Assembly (NCBI GenBank): GCA_019745975.1
Contig: JAIESQ010000061.1
Span: 1 to 64,000, forward strand
DNA length: 64,000 nucleotides
Origin: Pirellulales bacterium
GTDB lineage: Bacteria; Planctomycetota; Planctomycetia; Pirellulales; JAEUIK01
Reading direction: 5' to 3'
Each line of letters begins with the position of its first letter. Position 1 is the first letter of the stretch. A program made the position numbers and the translations under genes. Shown piece after piece: positions 45,430 through 54,692 of the stretch. The notes under the pieces were generated by a model. That model had not been told where the DNA came from. It saw only the letters and a list, made by a program, of their open reading frames with translations, and ran no database searches.

Positions 45430-45500
45430 GGGGACAGGAGTCCTTTCCGACGATTACGAGCCATCAAGCATGTCATCCATCGGAAACGACTCCCGTCCCC
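45430..45500. repeat. Palindrome family A, copy 2 (20-bp arms, 31-nt loop)
   Basis: Left arm 45430-45449 and right arm 45481-45500 (CGGAAACGACTCCCGTCCCC) match with two mismatches. The right arm and part of the loop lie inside the 3' end of the Gfo/Idh/MocA gene and encode its last residues. Confidence 0.8.
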
Positions 45501-46501
45501 GTCGACATTCCGACGGTCTGCCACGAGTGCGAGTCGGCGGCGGCCAGCACCGCGAGGTTGACGCGCAACGTTTGCAGCCCGTCGTCCAGCGTGCAAAGCG
45601 GCTCCGCCCGACCTTCGACGGCGTCCAAAAACGCTCCTGCCTGAGCGACAAACAACGCGTCGCGTTCCAGCGACCAGGCGGGCTCCTCGTGCCAGGACGA
45701 GCCGGGCTCGGTCATCCACTTCCAGCGGGCGGAGTGCATCTCGAATTTCGCAGTCCCCCGCCGGCAGACGACCGTGATCGACGATTCGTTGGGAGCTTGA
45801 TGCTGGTTGAGGCCATAGCTGCCGAGTACGTCGCCATGCCGGGCCAGCACGTGCACGGTGTCCTCGACAGCGGGCGTTTCCAGCACGCGATGGGCAGCGT
45901 CGGCGGCCACGCGATCGATCTGGCCGACAAGGAATTCGCCGGCATTGAGCAGATGAGTGAGCGCGTCTTGTATCGCGCCGCCACCGGTGGCGCGGTCGCG
46001 ATAGTAGGTCTCGCGATAGGCGGGCCGATAAGTCGGAAAGTGCTGCCCTGCCTGGACGACAATCTCGACCGGCTCGCCGAACCGCCCGGCCGCGATCGCG
46101 GCACGCATGGCCTGCAGCGCGGGATGGGCGCGATAAACGTAGGCCACCGCGGCCACGCGGGAGCGCTCGTCGATCGCGCGGCGCAATTCGTCGATCCCCT
46201 CGAGCGACGTGCTCAGTGGTTTTTCGATCAACAAGTGGCAGCCGGCCGCGGCCAATCGCAGCGCTTGCTGGATGTGCAAGTGTGCCGGCGTGGCGATCAC
46301 GGCGGTGTCGAATGGTGCGGCCAACGCGGCGTCGAGGTCGGCGAAAGCAGCTTGAATGCAGTATCGCTCGGCGACCTCGCGACGACGTTCGGCCAGCGGT
46401 TCGCAGATCGAGACGTCGGCCCGCTCGGCTTGCTGGAAACAGCGGACGTGGCGTTCGCCGATCGAGCCGACGCCGACGACCAACACACGATGCATGGGCA
46501 C
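45473..46501 (-). CDS. Gfo/Idh/MocA-family oxidoreductase
   Basis: A 342-residue NAD(P)-dependent sugar dehydrogenase-like protein. The Rossmann start VLVVGVGSIGERHVRCFQQ and the consensus LLIEKPLS (Lys-Pro site, residues near 95) are clear, followed by YVYRAHPALQAMRAAI and the substrate-domain GGGAIQDALTHLLNAGEFLVG. The final nine residues (TGTGVVSDG) come from a palindrome arm and the stop codon lies in its loop, so the ancestral end was probably altered. It likely works with the adjacent aldolase and SDR. Confidence 0.9.
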   Translation of the reverse strand: MPMHRVLVVGVGSIGERHVRCFQQAERADVSICEPLAERRREVAERYCIQAAFADLDAALAAPFDTAVIATPAHLHIQQALRLAAAGCHLLIEKPLSTSLEGIDELRRAIDERSRVAAVAYVYRAHPALQAMRAAIAAGRFGEPVEIVVQAGQHFPTYRPAYRETYYRDRATGGGAIQDALTHLLNAGEFLVGQIDRVAADAAHRVLETPAVEDTVHVLARHGDVLGSYGLNQHQAPNESSITVVCRRGTAKFEMHSARWKWMTEPGSSWHEEPAWSLERDALFVAQAGAFLDAVEGRAEPLCTLDDGLQTLRVNLAVLAAADSHSWQTVGMSTGTGVVSDG

Positions 46502-46545
46502 AAGCTCCTCTGGCTCTCAGAGGCGGACAGTCCCCGGCCGGAGGC

Positions 46546-47352
46546 CTAGATCTTCAGCCCCGCAATGCGCTTGTCGAACGTGAAGCCCAGCGGCGCGAAC
46601 TCTTGCTGCACGCGCGTCATGCCTTGCATGACCATCAGCAGGTCGCAGCCGTGCGCCAAGTACCGCGCGCCAAGTTGCATGAGCTTCTTGGCGTGCTCAG
46701 CCGATCCGCAGGGCATGCCCCAATGGACGCCGGCCGCGCGAGCCGCCGCGGCCACGCGCTCGATGGATGTTTGCATGCGCGGATGATCGTATTGGCCGGC
46801 GATCCCGCTGAGGATCGACAAATCGGCCGGACCGATGAACAGGATGTCGACCCCCGGCACGCGTGCGATCGCTTCGACGTTTTCGACGGCTGTCGGGTCC
46901 TCGATTTGCACGACGACGAAGGTCTGCTCGTTGGCCTCGCGCAGGTAATCGGTGAGCGGCATGGAGCAGTAGGGCATGTCAGGGTTGCCGCCGTCGATGC
47001 CGCGCGTGCCCAGTGGATGGAATTTGCACCAGCGCACGACTTCGGCCGCTTCGGCCGCCGATTCGCAGCGCGGATACATGATGCCCTGGGCGCCAGCTTC
47101 GAGCAGGCGGCTCATCCGCATGAACTCGCCTTTAGCGGGGCGGGCCATGATATCGGACACACCCACCCGGGCCGCGCGCATCAACGCGTTGGCCGTTTCG
47201 ACACTGTAGGCGTGATGTTCGAGGTCCATCCAGATCGCGTCGTAGCCCAGCAGGCTCGTCATTTCGTAGAGCGATGGATCGGTGAGGTGCAGACAGGTGA
47301 CGAGCACAGGTTCGTTTCGGGCGAGCTTGGCTTTGACCACGCTGGGGCGCAT
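46546..47352 (-). CDS. HpcH/HpaI aldolase family protein
   Basis: A 268-residue class II pyruvate-type aldolase of the HpcH/HpaI/YfaU group, from ATG 47352 with AAGGAGA seven bases upstream. The metal and base residues are in AIWMDLEHHAYSVE, MARPAKGEFMRMSRLLEAGAQGIMYPRCESAAEA, VVVQIEDPTAVENVEAIARVPGVDILFIGPADLS and GVHWGMPCGSAEHA. Such enzymes cleave 2-keto-3-deoxy acids or related compounds to pyruvate and an aldehyde. It precedes the Gfo/Idh gene by 44 bp on the same strand. It is the most likely final step of the local degradation route. Confidence 0.9.
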   Translation of the reverse strand: MRPSVVKAKLARNEPVLVTCLHLTDPSLYEMTSLLGYDAIWMDLEHHAYSVETANALMRAARVGVSDIMARPAKGEFMRMSRLLEAGAQGIMYPRCESAAEAAEVVRWCKFHPLGTRGIDGGNPDMPYCSMPLTDYLREANEQTFVVVQIEDPTAVENVEAIARVPGVDILFIGPADLSILSGIAGQYDHPRMQTSIERVAAAARAAGVHWGMPCGSAEHAKKLMQLGARYLAHGCDLLMVMQGMTRVQQEFAPLGFTFDKRIAGLKI

Positions 47353-47506
47353 CGAGTTTCTCCTTGGGTTTGCGGCAGGGCAGATCATAGCACACCACGC
47401 GGGGGAGCTGCTGCGTCGAGCACGCGAAACTGTTTGCTACGAGCAACGACGCGGGCTAACGTATGCGCAGCGCGAAAGCCGCGTAACGTTTCTTGGGAGC
47501 ATCGTC

Positions 47507-48994
47507 GTGACTGGCCAACGATTGCGGAACTGGATGGTCGACCGAACACGTTGGCGACGCGCGTCTGCGCCCCTGGTCAGCGGCGTGTTGGCAATGTCGT
47601 GCGTGCTGGCCGCGTCGATACTTCGCGCCGAAGATTGGCCGCAGTTCCGCGGGCCCGACGCCAGCGGCGTCAGCCGCGCCGAGCGCGCACTGCCCACCGA
47701 GTTTTCGCTCGATCAGAACCTAGTCTGGTCGGTCGAGCTGGGCCCTGGCATCGCCTCGCCGGTGATCTCTGGCGAACGGGTGATTACAACAGCCATGACG
47801 GGCGCCGAAGAGTTCGCCGTCGTGGCCTTGGATCGCACGACCGGCCGCGAACTGTGGCGCCGCACACTCGCTACCGGCAAGCTGCCGCCGATCACGCTGC
47901 CGAACAACGCTGCCTCGTCAACCCCCGCGACCGACGGGCAGCGCGTGTATGTCCATTTCTGCACGCTCGGGCTGTTGGCGCTGGAGATCGAAACTGGCGA
48001 CCTGGCCTGGCAATTGAAACTTGACGAGCCGCAGTACCTGATGGACTGGGGAGCGGCCTACTCGCCGATCGTCTATGAGAACCTGGTGATCTACTGCCAG
48101 GACGACGACCTCAGTCCGTTCATCGTGGCCGTCGATCGCCAATCGGGGCAGGTCCGCTGGCGAACCGAGCGGCCCGACATGCTAGCCGGCTACGCACTGC
48201 CGGTGATCTGCGACGTTGGCGGGCACAAGGAGCTGATCGTCGCCGGTACCGGCAAGCTCAAGGGTTACGATCCGGGGTCCGGGCAGGAACTGTGGACGTG
48301 CAACACGCTGGTGCGCACGATCATGACCTCGCCCGTCGTGCGCGACGGCGTGATCTACATTTCGGTGCAAAGCTACGGTGACACCGACCGCGTGCTCAAG
48401 TCGGCACTGCTGGAATGGAAAGACACCAACCAGGACAAAGCCCTCACGCGCGACGAAGTGCCACCGGCGTTTGCCGAGCGCTTCGCCAAGGGAGATGCCA
48501 ACGGCGACGGGCGGCTCGAAGGGGACGAGATCGACCAGGCGTTTCAAGCGCCCACGAACATGGTCGGCGGCGGCAGCATTATTCAGGCGATTCGCGCCGG
48601 AGGTTCGGGAGACGTGACCGCCACGCACCTGCTGTGGAACCTGAAGAACCGCGCGCCGTCGAACCTCGCTTCGCCGTTGTTGGTCGGCGATCAACTGTTC
48701 GTCGTCAAGCGCGGCGGGCTGGCGAGCTCGTTTGATCCCACGACCGGCGACAAGCATTGGGAGATTAAACGGATCAACAACCTTGGCGAGTACTACGCCT
48801 CGCCGGTGGCCGGCGACGGCAAAATCTATGTGACTGGCGAGAATGGCTTCGTGGTGGTGCTGGCCGCGGGGCCCGAGCTCAAAGTGCTGGCCAAAAACGA
48901 CTTGGGTGGCACCTGCATCGCCACGCCGGCGATCGCCGATGGGCGGTTGTACTTTCGCACCACCGAGAAGCTGCTGTGCTTTGGGCTCAAGTGA
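47507..48994 (+). CDS. Exported PQQ-type beta-propeller with two EF-hands
   Basis: About 495 residues from GTG 47507 (GGGAG seven bases upstream), with a signal region (SGVLAMSCVLAASILRAED). DWPQFRGPDASGVS and then repeated propeller strands (VVALDRTTGRELWRRTL, LLALEIETGDLAWQLKL, IVAVDRQSGQVRWRTERP, GYDPGSGQELWTC, SSFDPTTGDKHWEI) mark it as a PQQ/BamB-like protein. Two EF-hand calcium loops are inserted: DTNQDKALTRDE (306-317) and DANGDGRLEGDE (330-341). It probably binds ligand or calcium in the periplasm. No catalytic PQQ site can be assigned. Confidence 0.85.
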   Translation: MTGQRLRNWMVDRTRWRRASAPLVSGVLAMSCVLAASILRAEDWPQFRGPDASGVSRAERALPTEFSLDQNLVWSVELGPGIASPVISGERVITTAMTGAEEFAVVALDRTTGRELWRRTLATGKLPPITLPNNAASSTPATDGQRVYVHFCTLGLLALEIETGDLAWQLKLDEPQYLMDWGAAYSPIVYENLVIYCQDDDLSPFIVAVDRQSGQVRWRTERPDMLAGYALPVICDVGGHKELIVAGTGKLKGYDPGSGQELWTCNTLVRTIMTSPVVRDGVIYISVQSYGDTDRVLKSALLEWKDTNQDKALTRDEVPPAFAERFAKGDANGDGRLEGDEIDQAFQAPTNMVGGGSIIQAIRAGGSGDVTATHLLWNLKNRAPSNLASPLLVGDQLFVVKRGGLASSFDPTTGDKHWEIKRINNLGEYYASPVAGDGKIYVTGENGFVVVLAAGPELKVLAKNDLGGTCIATPAIADGRLYFRTTEKLLCFGLK

Positions 48995-49017
48995 TGCCAC
49001 CGTTAGGATCGCGAGCG

Positions 49018-51273
49018 ATGCGTGACTGTCGTCTGCTGCTGGCCGCTGCACTGGGCGTGCTTGGGTACTGCGCGGGCAGCGGCGACGGTTTCGGCATTCG
49101 CGTCGTGGCGGCCGACAGGATTACGGTCGTGGTGGGGACCGACCCGCCGCGGCTCGAGCGGTTCGCGGCCGAAGAACTGGCCCGTCAATTCAAGCAACTT
49201 TTCGCGTGCGAGATGGCAATTGTCGAAGCGGGAAGCGATGGGGCCGCGGTCGATGCCACCGCGGTGCTCGTCGGCAATCCGCAAACGAATTCGGAGGTTC
49301 GCAAGGTCGTCGGCGACGCCTGGCCGAAGTTGAGCGACCAGGGTTTTGTCATCAGGAGCATCGAGCGCGATGGGCAACCGGTGCTGGTTGTCGGCGGCGA
49401 TCGACCGGTGGCCACGCTCTGGGCGGCGTACGAATTGGGACAGCAGTTTGGCGTACGGTATCTCTTGACAGGGGACGTCTATCCGGCCGAGGCGCCGAAG
49501 TTAAGACTTTCGGGCTTCGACTTCGTCGCCGAGCCCGAGCTGCGCACGCGGGCCTGGCAGGCGATCGACGATTTGCCGATCGGTTCGTCGGCCTGGGGGC
49601 TCGACGAACACCGACGCGTGCTGGGACAACTGGCCAAGCTCAAATTCAATCGCGTGATCTTGAACGTTTATCCGTGGCAGCCGTTCGTCGATTTCGAAAT
49701 CGATGGCACGCGCAAGACCACCGCCGAGCTGTTCTATGGCTGGAAGTTTCTGATCGACGGCGACACGGCCGGCCGCGCCGCGTTCAAGGGGGCGCACGAA
49801 TTCACAAACCCTGATCTGGCCGGCAAATCGTCGCCGGCAGAGCGTGTCGCCGCGGGCAAGCTGCTCATTAACGGCATCATCGCCACGGCGCACGAATTGG
49901 GAATGACCGTGGGCTTGTGCGTGTCGCCGCTGGAATTTCCGCCCGAGTTCGCGTCGCTGCTGCCAGGCGCCGAGCCATGCGGCCCCGAGAAGCTGACGGT
50001 CGGGCCGGGATCGCAGCAAATTCCGCACGACGAGCGTGTGCGTCAGCCGGCCGCAGCGCAGGTGCAGGCGTTTGTCGCGACCTATCCACAAATCGACGCC
50101 ATCTACCTTTCGCCCCCCCGCGTCGCGACCTGGACGGGCTATGCGCTGACGGCTTGGGAGCGGATGCTGCGACAGATCGCCACAGAGCGACGCTCGGCGC
50201 TCGACGAACTGCTCGATCGGGTAAAGTCAATCCGTGCGGGCGGCGCCGGCGAGGCTGCCGTCGCTCGCGTCAAGACGCAGCTCGCGGCGATCGACGCTCT
50301 CGATCGACTGCCGATCGAGGGCGTTCTCGAGCGGCCCGATGGTTCGCGGCGCGAAGCGCAAGTCGCCGGCATCGATCCGGCGCTGGCAGCCGTGTTGGCC
50401 AGAATCGAGTCGCTCCACGTTGGCATGCTGTTGGGATTTGGCGATTCGGCCCAGCGGGCTGCCGAAGTAGAAGCTTGGTTCGAAGAACTTCCCGACGGCG
50501 CCAAGGACGAAGCGGCGGGGCCGGAAGCCAACCCCAAATGCCTCGTGTTGCCATTGGCGGCCGACGGTGCTGGCGCGTTGCCGCAAACTGCCGCGATGTC
50601 GTTACAAAAACTGATCACCGATCTGACGAAGCACGGCTGGAGCGGCTACGCGGTTAGCTCGCGAATGCCAGGCGATCTCGATTATCAATTGCAGTTCTTG
50701 TCGCGCGCCGCCTGGAAATCGGGCGCCGCGCCGGATGCGGCGCTCGAAGAGCTCGTCACGCCGATGTGTGGGCCGGGGGTCACCGCGCGCGTGGCGCTGG
50801 CGTTTTCGCAGCTCGAACAGGCGACCGCGTTGATCGACGAACAGGATGCAGGATTCGCCGCCGTCGCGCCCGACATGGTGATAAAGCACTACGCGGCTGC
50901 CGAGGCGCCTCCGGAGCGATGGCAGAAGCTGCAGGACCTGTACGTCGTCGCCATGAACGAGATGTACCGGGCGCACGACCGTTCGCATCCGCGGGGTCGG
51001 CCTTATCTGCGCTACTACTGCAAGCGGCTTGAATTTGCCGTCGAGTACGTGGGGAGCGTGCAAGCGCTGCGCCGCGCCGGCGCGGCCAAGAAGTCCGCTG
51101 ATCAGGAAACGCTCATCGCCGAGCTCGAAAAAGCAATCGAGTCGATGTACAACGCCCTGTCGGCGCTGTCGGAGGTGGCCCGCGATTCCGGCGATCGGGG
51201 AGCGATCGCGATGCTCAACGCCTGGGGCTACCGTCCGCTGCAGCAGGCGCTGGCCGACGCCGACGCGCAGTAG
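49018..51273 (+). CDS. Exported GH-like protein of unknown activity
   Basis: A 751-residue protein starting with a signal peptide (LLLAAALGVLGYCAGSG). Residues about 30-150 (ITVVVGTDPPRLERFAAEELARQFKQLF, AVLVGNPQTNSEV, VVGGDRPVATLWAAYELGQQFGVRYLLTGDVYP) look like the N-terminal domain that precedes GH20, GH67 or similar barrels. The middle (LKFNRVILNVYPWQPFVDFEIDG, HELGMTVGLCVSP, YPQIDAIYLSPP) fits a barrel, but the acid/base residues cannot be fixed. ATG 49018 follows AGGA. It starts 23 bases after the PQQ gene, suggesting cotranscription. Confidence 0.78.
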   Translation: MRDCRLLLAAALGVLGYCAGSGDGFGIRVVAADRITVVVGTDPPRLERFAAEELARQFKQLFACEMAIVEAGSDGAAVDATAVLVGNPQTNSEVRKVVGDAWPKLSDQGFVIRSIERDGQPVLVVGGDRPVATLWAAYELGQQFGVRYLLTGDVYPAEAPKLRLSGFDFVAEPELRTRAWQAIDDLPIGSSAWGLDEHRRVLGQLAKLKFNRVILNVYPWQPFVDFEIDGTRKTTAELFYGWKFLIDGDTAGRAAFKGAHEFTNPDLAGKSSPAERVAAGKLLINGIIATAHELGMTVGLCVSPLEFPPEFASLLPGAEPCGPEKLTVGPGSQQIPHDERVRQPAAAQVQAFVATYPQIDAIYLSPPRVATWTGYALTAWERMLRQIATERRSALDELLDRVKSIRAGGAGEAAVARVKTQLAAIDALDRLPIEGVLERPDGSRREAQVAGIDPALAAVLARIESLHVGMLLGFGDSAQRAAEVEAWFEELPDGAKDEAAGPEANPKCLVLPLAADGAGALPQTAAMSLQKLITDLTKHGWSGYAVSSRMPGDLDYQLQFLSRAAWKSGAAPDAALEELVTPMCGPGVTARVALAFSQLEQATALIDEQDAGFAAVAPDMVIKHYAAAEAPPERWQKLQDLYVVAMNEMYRAHDRSHPRGRPYLRYYCKRLEFAVEYVGSVQALRRAGAAKKSADQETLIAELEKAIESMYNALSALSEVARDSGDRGAIAMLNAWGYRPLQQALADADAQ

Positions 51274-51308
51274 TTCAATTCTTCTCTCCGCTTGATATCG
51301 ATTCGCCC

Positions 51309-52250
51309 ATGTCCGAACCGCTCGTTTACCTGAACGGCCGCCTGGTGCCGGCCTCGCAGGCGCACCTGGCGATCTACGACGCCGGGATCGTCCTGGGCGC
51401 AACCGTCACTGAGATGACGCGGACGTTCCGGCACGAGCCGTTTCGTCTCGAAGATCATTTGGCGCGGCTGTTTCGGGCCTTGCGGTACGTACGGCTCGAC
51501 ATCGGCATGTCACGCGAGGAGTTTGCCGCCCGCTCGCGCGAGCTGCTTGCACACAATCTGCAAGCGATCGAACCGCGCGACGATCTCGGTCTGATTCATT
51601 TTGTCACGGCGGGGGAGTACGCCACGTATGCAGGCTCGGCCGGCGGTGCCGCGCGCACCACGCCGACCGTGTGCATGCACACCTTCCCGCTGCCGTGGGA
51701 GCTGTGGGCCGGCCGCCTGCAAACCGGCGTACACCTGGTCACGCCGTCGATCCGTCACGTGCCGCCGCAGTGCTTCGATCCCAAAATGAAGTACCGCAGC
51801 CGCATGCACTATTTTCTGGCCGATCAGGAGGCCCGGCTCGTCGATCCCGAGACGTCGGCCTTGCTCTTGGATCTAGACGGCAATCTGACCGAAACGAGCG
51901 GCGCGAACTTTCTGCTCGTCGAACGCGGCACGATCGTTTCGCCCACCTTGCGCAACATTCTGCCGGGCATCAGCCGCGCGACCGTGATTGATCTGGCGGC
52001 GGAGCTAGGCATCCCGTTTGTCGAGCGCGACCTGCAGGTCTATTCGGCGATCAACGCCGACGAGGCGTTTGTCACGAGCACCCCTTACTGCCTGCTGCCG
52101 GTCACGAAGGTCAACGGCGTGGCGATCGGCGATGGGCGGCCGGGGCCCGTGTTTCGCAAACTACAGGCGGCCTGGAGCCAGCGCGTCGGCCTCGACATCG
52201 AAAAACAGATTGTCGAAGGGGCCGCGCGGCGGCAAACGGGCGCTCGATAG
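51309..52250 (+). CDS. Class IV aminotransferase (branched-chain / D-amino-acid type)
   Basis: A 313-residue PLP enzyme of the IlvE/Dat/PabC fold. YLNGRLVPASQAHLAIYDAGIVLGATVTEMTRTF opens it, the PLP lysine is K161 in DPKMKYRSRMHY (K159 is also possible), and NLTETSGANFLLVERGTIVSPTLRNILPGISRATVIDLA is the characteristic C-terminal motif. Substrate is not determined by sequence. It begins a plus-strand run of aminotransferase, deacylase, aminomutase-like and PhyH genes. Confidence 0.9.
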   Translation: MSEPLVYLNGRLVPASQAHLAIYDAGIVLGATVTEMTRTFRHEPFRLEDHLARLFRALRYVRLDIGMSREEFAARSRELLAHNLQAIEPRDDLGLIHFVTAGEYATYAGSAGGAARTTPTVCMHTFPLPWELWAGRLQTGVHLVTPSIRHVPPQCFDPKMKYRSRMHYFLADQEARLVDPETSALLLDLDGNLTETSGANFLLVERGTIVSPTLRNILPGISRATVIDLAAELGIPFVERDLQVYSAINADEAFVTSTPYCLLPVTKVNGVAIGDGRPGPVFRKLQAAWSQRVGLDIEKQIVEGAARRQTGAR

Positions 52251-52261
52251 CGGCGATAGAC

Positions 52262-52334
52262 GGGGGCGGGAGTCGTTTCCGGCCAATCGCCATACTTGCA
52301 GCGGAACAATCGATCGGAAACGACTCCCGTCCCC
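52262..52334. repeat. Palindrome family A, copy 3 (20-bp arms, 33-nt loop)
   Basis: Left arm 52262-52281 and right arm 52315-52334 (CGGAAACGACTCCCGTCCCC) match at 19 of 20 positions. It lies just after the class IV aminotransferase stop and overlaps the proposed start of the next gene, which has no ATG in this region. Confidence 0.8.
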
Positions 52335-53252
52335 TTCGAGGCCCCAATCGGCGTGCAACTGGCGACGACAACCATCTGCGGAACTTCGCCCGGGCCGCAT
52401 TTGCTGGTGACCGGTGGCGTGCACGGCGACGAGTACGAAGGCCCTGCGGCGATCCGCCGGCTGGCCGACGAATTGTCGCCCGATCGACTTCGCGGCCGCG
52501 TGACGCTCGTGCCTGTGGTGAACGAGCCGGCGTTGGCGCTCCGTGACCGCTGCGGTCCCGATGGCCTGGACCTCGCGCGCACTTGCCCAGGCAAGTCGAC
52601 AGGCACCGTCACCGAGCAAATCGCGGCCGCACTATCCGACTTGATCCGTGCGGCGGAGTACTACATCGACTTGCACTCGGGCGGAGTGCGGATGCGGGTG
52701 TCGCCGCTGGCCGGCTACATGTTGCACGCTGATGAAGCGGTGCTGGACGCGCAGCGCCGGATGGCCTGGGCCTACAATCTACCGATCGTGTGGGGAACCG
52801 ATGCAGCGCTGGAAGGCCGCTCGCTCTCGGTCGCGCGCGATGCCGGCGTGCCCGCGATCTATGCCGAGTATCAAGGGGCTGGCCAGTGTGATCCGGCCGG
52901 CGTGACCGCCTATTTCGAGGGTTGCCTGAACGTGTTGGCCGAGCTTGGGATGATCGATCGCGCGCGGCCGGCGTCGCGCGTCGAGCACGTAGTAGAAGAC
53001 TGCCGCGCGGGCTCGGGGCACATGCAGGTCTGCTATCCCGCGCCGCTGGCCGGAGTTTTCGAGCCCGCGGTGAAATTGGGACAGCGCGTGCAAGCGGGCG
53101 ACGCGCTGGGCACCGTCGCTGATTCGTTCGGCCAGCAGCGACAGACGATATACTCCGAGCAGTCGGGTTTGGTGATCGTGCTCAGGTGCCTGGCGCGAGT
53201 CGACATCGGTGAGAGCCTGGCCGTGATTCTCGAACTGGATGAAAAAGGTTAA
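52296..53252 (+). CDS. Succinylglutamate desuccinylase/aspartoacylase-family deacylase
   Basis: Up to 318 residues. Zinc ligands are H43 and E46 (GGVHGDEYEG) and H127 (DLHSGG); the C-terminal domain ends GESLAVILELDEKG. Family members deacylate N-acyl amino acids. The start is uncertain: no in-frame ATG exists between the upstream stop at 52257 and the conserved region. The options are TTG 52296 inside the palindrome loop or GTG 52353 after it. The first coding residues (SETTPVPFE) come from the repeat arm. It overlaps the following gene by 14 bases. Confidence 0.85.
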   Translation: MQRNNRSETTPVPFEAPIGVQLATTTICGTSPGPHLLVTGGVHGDEYEGPAAIRRLADELSPDRLRGRVTLVPVVNEPALALRDRCGPDGLDLARTCPGKSTGTVTEQIAAALSDLIRAAEYYIDLHSGGVRMRVSPLAGYMLHADEAVLDAQRRMAWAYNLPIVWGTDAALEGRSLSVARDAGVPAIYAEYQGAGQCDPAGVTAYFEGCLNVLAELGMIDRARPASRVEHVVEDCRAGSGHMQVCYPAPLAGVFEPAVKLGQRVQAGDALGTVADSFGQQRQTIYSEQSGLVIVLRCLARVDIGESLAVILELDEKG

Positions 53253-54648
53253 TCGTCGCCCGGAAACTGAAACCGCGCAGCGATCAAGCAGGTGTCGTGT
53301 GTCTCGCAGTAGTGATCGCTCGTCGCGCGTCCCCCGATCGATGGAGCTGTATCGCCGCGCGCTAGAGCTCCTGCCGGGCGGAACGCAGTTGATCAGCCGC
53401 CGCCCCACGCGGTTTGCTTGCGGCGTATCGCCGGTTTACGCCGCGCGTGCCCGTGGGGCGCGCTTCTGGGATGTGGATGGTCACGAGTACATCGACTGGG
53501 TCAGTGGCATCGGCGCAATCGTGTTGGGCTATGCCGATCCCGTGGTCGACGAGGCGGTCCACGAGCAGATCAGCCTGGGGACGATGTACTCGATCAACCA
53601 TCCTTTGGAACTCGAGCTGGCCGAACTGCTCTGCTGCCTGCTCCCTTGCGTCGAGATGGTTCGCTACGCCAAAACCGGCGGCGAAGCCTGCGCCATGGCC
53701 GTGCGGATCGCTCGCGGCGTGACGGGGCGCGACAAGATTCTGGTCTGCGGCTACCACGGCTGGCACGATTGGTATCTGGCGGCGAATCTGACGGCCGAGT
53801 CGAACTTGAACACGCATCTCTTCCCTGGCATCGAGCCGATCGGGGTGCCGGCGGCGCTGGCCGGCACAACGATTCCCTTTGCTTATGGAGACATCGCGGC
53901 GCTGGGCCAATTGCTCGACGATAACCGCGGCCAAGTGGCCGCCGTGATGATGGAGCCACTGCGTTCCGAAGCTCCTCCCGAGGGTTATCTCAACGCGGTT
54001 GCCCAACTGGCGCGCGAGCACGGCGCGGTGTTGATCTTCGACGAGGTTTCGACTGGTTTCCGCTATGGACTGGCCGGCGCGCAAGGTTATGTCGGCGTAA
54101 CGCCCGACCTGACCGTGCTGGCCAAGTCGATCTCGAACGGCTATCCGATGGCGGTCGTCGCCGGCCGCCGCGAGGTGATGGAGCCCTCGGCCCGCATGTT
54201 CATTTCGAGTACCTACTGGAGCGACACAATCGGCCTGCGGGCGGCGCTCACGACGCTAGAGGAAATCCAGCGGCGCGACGTGCCGGCGGGGCTGTGGGAT
54301 TTCGGTGCGCGATTGCAAGCGTGGCTCAACACCGTAGCCGCCGAAGTAGGGCTCGACGTGCGCTGTGGCGGGCTGGCCATTCACCCGCACCTGCACTTTG
54401 CCGCGGTCGATGACCTCGCGCGCCGCAAGCTGGCGACCCTTTTCATTCAGGAGATGGCCAAGCGTGGCTGCCACGGCTACGCTTCGTTTTATTTGAACGC
54501 CGCCCAGCAAGACGCCGAGCTCGAACAGACAATTGCCGCCGCCCGCGAGACGTTCGCGATCCTGGTCGAGGGGTTAGCCCGGGGCTCGCTCGACGAACTG
54601 TTAGAATGCCAGGTGCAAGAGGAGCACTTCCGCCGCCTGGTGCGGTGA
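53239..54648 (+). CDS. Class III aminotransferase, glutamate-1-semialdehyde aminomutase-like
   Basis: A 469-residue PLP enzyme. Key parts: ELLPGGTQLISRRPTRFACGVSPVYAARARGARFWDVDGHEYIDWVSGIGAIVLGYADP, CGYHGWHDWYLAAN, LIFDEVSTGFRYGLAGAQGYVGVTPDLTVLAKSISNGYP with K296, and SSTYWSDTIGLRAALTTLE. It resembles HemL and related mutases or transaminases; since it sits between a deacylase and a dioxygenase, a role in a specialised pathway is more likely than tetrapyrrole synthesis. The start ATG lies within the end of the deacylase gene. A start nearer to SMELYRRA (53341) is possible. Confidence 0.88.
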   Translation: MKKVNRRPETETAQRSSRCRVSRSSDRSSRVPRSMELYRRALELLPGGTQLISRRPTRFACGVSPVYAARARGARFWDVDGHEYIDWVSGIGAIVLGYADPVVDEAVHEQISLGTMYSINHPLELELAELLCCLLPCVEMVRYAKTGGEACAMAVRIARGVTGRDKILVCGYHGWHDWYLAANLTAESNLNTHLFPGIEPIGVPAALAGTTIPFAYGDIAALGQLLDDNRGQVAAVMMEPLRSEAPPEGYLNAVAQLAREHGAVLIFDEVSTGFRYGLAGAQGYVGVTPDLTVLAKSISNGYPMAVVAGRREVMEPSARMFISSTYWSDTIGLRAALTTLEEIQRRDVPAGLWDFGARLQAWLNTVAAEVGLDVRCGGLAIHPHLHFAAVDDLARRKLATLFIQEMAKRGCHGYASFYLNAAQQDAELEQTIAAARETFAILVEGLARGSLDELLECQVQEEHFRRLVR

Positions 54649-54692
54649 CGAATTCTGACGTGCAGGGCGCAACGACAAATCAAGGTGACGCG

